DNA of 6,096 nt from an uncultured Erysipelotrichaceae bacterium (GTDB taxonomy: Bacteria > Bacillota_I > Bacilli_A > RFN20 > CAG-826), in NCBI GenBank assembly GCA_900321535.1, contig ONWJ01000018.1, positions 1 through 6,096 on the forward strand, written 5' to 3'. Of this stretch, positions 5,388 to 6,096 are shown piece by piece. The translations under genes were made by a program, and so were the position numbers. The notes beneath the pieces are model-generated. The model saw nothing but the letters and a program-made list of their open reading frames with translations. It was not told the origin of the DNA and did not search any database. Each line of letters starts with the position of its first letter. Positions within the stretch are counted from its first letter, which is position 1.

Positions 5388-5645
5388 TCAGTTAGATTTG
5401 GCCTTGATTTCTTCAAGCGCGATGGCGAGTTGATCAGGGCAAGAGGTGCCACGGTTATGGCAATCGATTCCACGGAGGAGATGAATCAATTCATCGATTG
5501 GGCGATCCTTGCAAAGAATCGCGACGCCTTGGGTATTCCCATGACATCCTCCATCGAATTTGACATCTTTAACGATGTTTCCTTCGTAAGTAATCGTCAC
5601 CGATCTCGAGCAAACCCCCGAATTTCGATGGACGTAGGTTTCCAT
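5388..5645 (-). CDS. TSCPD-domain four-Cys protein (TIGR03905-like)
   Basis: This 85-aa protein is a small TSCPD-domain protein of the 'four Cys' type common in Bacillota. Conserved blocks are GVCSRSVTI (Cys12), DVKFDGGCHGN (Cys34), LLRGIDCHNRGTSCPDQLA (Cys62, Cys69). Cys45 is additional. The family has no established function. The TSCPD domain also occurs at the C-terminus of some ribonucleotide reductases, and the cysteines suggest metal or redox chemistry. The frame is open upstream to 5801, but that extension is pduL sequence read in another frame and is Ala/Met-rich nonsense; the start at 5645 fits the family N-terminus (MxxYxxxxxGVCS). The ATG is one base after the pduL stop, with no strong ribosome binding site, so translation is probably coupled. 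It ends in TGA, unlike the TAA of all other genes here. Confidence 0.92.
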   Translation of the reverse strand: METYVHRNSGVCSRSVTITYEGNIVKDVKFDGGCHGNTQGVAILCKDRPIDELIHLLRGIDCHNRGTSCPDQLAIALEEIKAKSN

Positions 5646-5646
5646 G

Positions 5647-6096
5647 TTATTCGTGATGATGCCCGCAGCAGCATTCATCGTCGCCTCCGCAGCAGCATTC
5701 ATCGTCGCAGTCGCAGCCATCATCGATTTTAAGGAGTTGGCCGTAAACTTCGCCTGCGCCGTTGCAAGCGTTGGATTCGTCGGTATCGATGTGCATGGCA
5801 AGCGCGAAGTTTGGATTCACGCGAACAACGACATCGCCGAAGATGGTTTCTCTTTCTGGGGTAGCGACGCGGACATAGACGATTTCGTTGTCCTCAACAC
5901 CGAAGAATTCGGCATCGGCTGGGGTCATATGGATATGACGCTTGGCGATGATGACGCCTTCTTTGAGTTCGACTTCACGGCCGTTCTCAGGATTGACGAT
6001 TTTGCAAGCACCGCTGCCTTTGACATCGCCAGATTGGCGGATTGGGGCTTTGACGCCGAGGGTACGTGCGTCGGTGGCGGAGATTTCGACTTGGTC
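5647..6096 (-). CDS. pduL: Phosphate acyltransferase PduL, 3' part, with Cys/His-rich tail
   Basis: The frame is open to the right edge, so the 149 residues visible are the C-terminal part of the protein. PduL reversibly moves an acyl group between CoA and phosphate (propanoyl- or acetyl-phosphate; EC 2.3.1.222/2.3.1.8) and replaces Pta in many bacteria, feeding ATP formation by acetate kinase. Visible family marks are DQVEISATDARTLG (1-14), RQSGDVKGSGAC (20-31), AKRHIHMTPADA (51-62, with the zinc-binding His54 and His56) and ALAMHIDTDESNA (98-110, His102 also a zinc ligand in known structures). Ordinary PduL ends soon after that last motif. Here about 39 more residues follow, ending in a tail with Cys128, 130, 134-136, 142-144 and His146-148. 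No encapsulation peptide can be judged because the N-terminus is missing. The TSCPD gene follows after one base. Confidence 0.95.
   Translation of the reverse strand, partial: DQVEISATDARTLGVKAPIRQSGDVKGSGACKIVNPENGREVELKEGVIIAKRHIHMTPADAEFFGVEDNEIVYVRVATPERETIFGDVVVRVNPNFALAMHIDTDESNACNGAGEVYGQLLKIDDGCDCDDECCCGGDDECCCGHHHE
5663..5708. repeat. 24-bp-period tandem repeat inside pduL
   Basis: Two 22-base copies (5663-5684 and 5687-5708), each starting CCGCAGCAGCATTC, are identical, with a 24-bp period. On the minus strand they encode DDECCCG twice, eight residues apart, in the Cys-rich tail of PduL. Preserved frame and period suggest growth of the tail by duplication. Confidence 0.9.

Noticed and set aside
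5388..5390. TGA read as tryptophan (Mycoplasma code)
   Set aside because: Reading through would run straight into the terminator hairpin, the protein already has family length, and TGG is used for Trp throughout.
5663..5708. CRISPR or intergenic repeat array
   Set aside because: There are only two copies with a 2-bp gap, inside a coding frame; they are a coding tandem repeat.
5646..5801. N-terminal extension of the TSCPD protein by 52 codons
   Set aside because: It is the pduL 3' end in another frame, giving Ala/Met-rich sequence from the Cys-codon repeat; the family begins at the chosen Met.

Overview
The window looks like chromosomal DNA from a low-to-mid GC member of the Bacillota, most likely an uncultured Bacilli lineage near Erysipelotrichales or the non-Mycoplasma 'RF39/RFN20-like' groups. 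This placement is inferred from gene content: a long-form hibernation promoting factor, a Cof-type HAD phosphatase, a TSCPD four-Cys protein next to PduL, and a riboswitch-type leader on metK. Shine-Dalgarno sites such as AGGAGG, and U-tract terminators, fit this. The code appears standard: TGG is used for Trp, and one gene stops at TGA immediately before its own terminator, which argues against the Mycoplasma/Spiroplasma code. Seven complete genes and one partial gene lie on the minus strand. One partial gene at the left edge is on the plus strand.

Layout from left to right. (1) Positions 1-99 hold the 3' end of a plus-strand gene, probably a GNAT acetyltransferase. It converges on a minus-strand operon across a hairpin terminator. 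(2) That operon (2303 down to 150) runs HAD phosphatase, an unrecognised 296-aa helical soluble protein, then a 124-aa two-TM protein, with gaps of 17 and 22 nt. (3) hpf (2968-2417) is a monocistron with its own promoter, perfect Shine-Dalgarno and strong terminator. A second hairpin with the same style of U-tract follows, just before the HAD gene. (4) metK (4307-3138) encodes S-adenosylmethionine synthetase. Its leader of about 260 bases (4308-4572) can be folded by hand into a compact SAM-clan-like aptamer with a pseudoknot, followed by mutually exclusive antiterminator and terminator hairpins. (5) A monocistronic 238-aa protein (5289-4573) is probably a divergent SPFH/YdjI-like protein. (6) The right end is a two-gene unit: the 3' part of pduL (phosphate acyltransferase), then a TSCPD four-Cys protein starting one base after the pduL stop and ending in a terminator.

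The genes are mostly housekeeping: SAM supply under probable SAM feedback, ribosome hibernation, acyl-phosphate metabolism and a sugar-phosphate-type phosphatase. The points most worth a second look are the metK leader, which does not read as a canonical S-box but keeps the SAM-clan core in order, and the C-terminal tail of PduL, which carries eight cysteines and three histidines built partly on a 24-bp tandem repeat. The HAD-linked pair of unrecognised proteins is a third candidate. All folds were done by eye; no database search or folding program was run.
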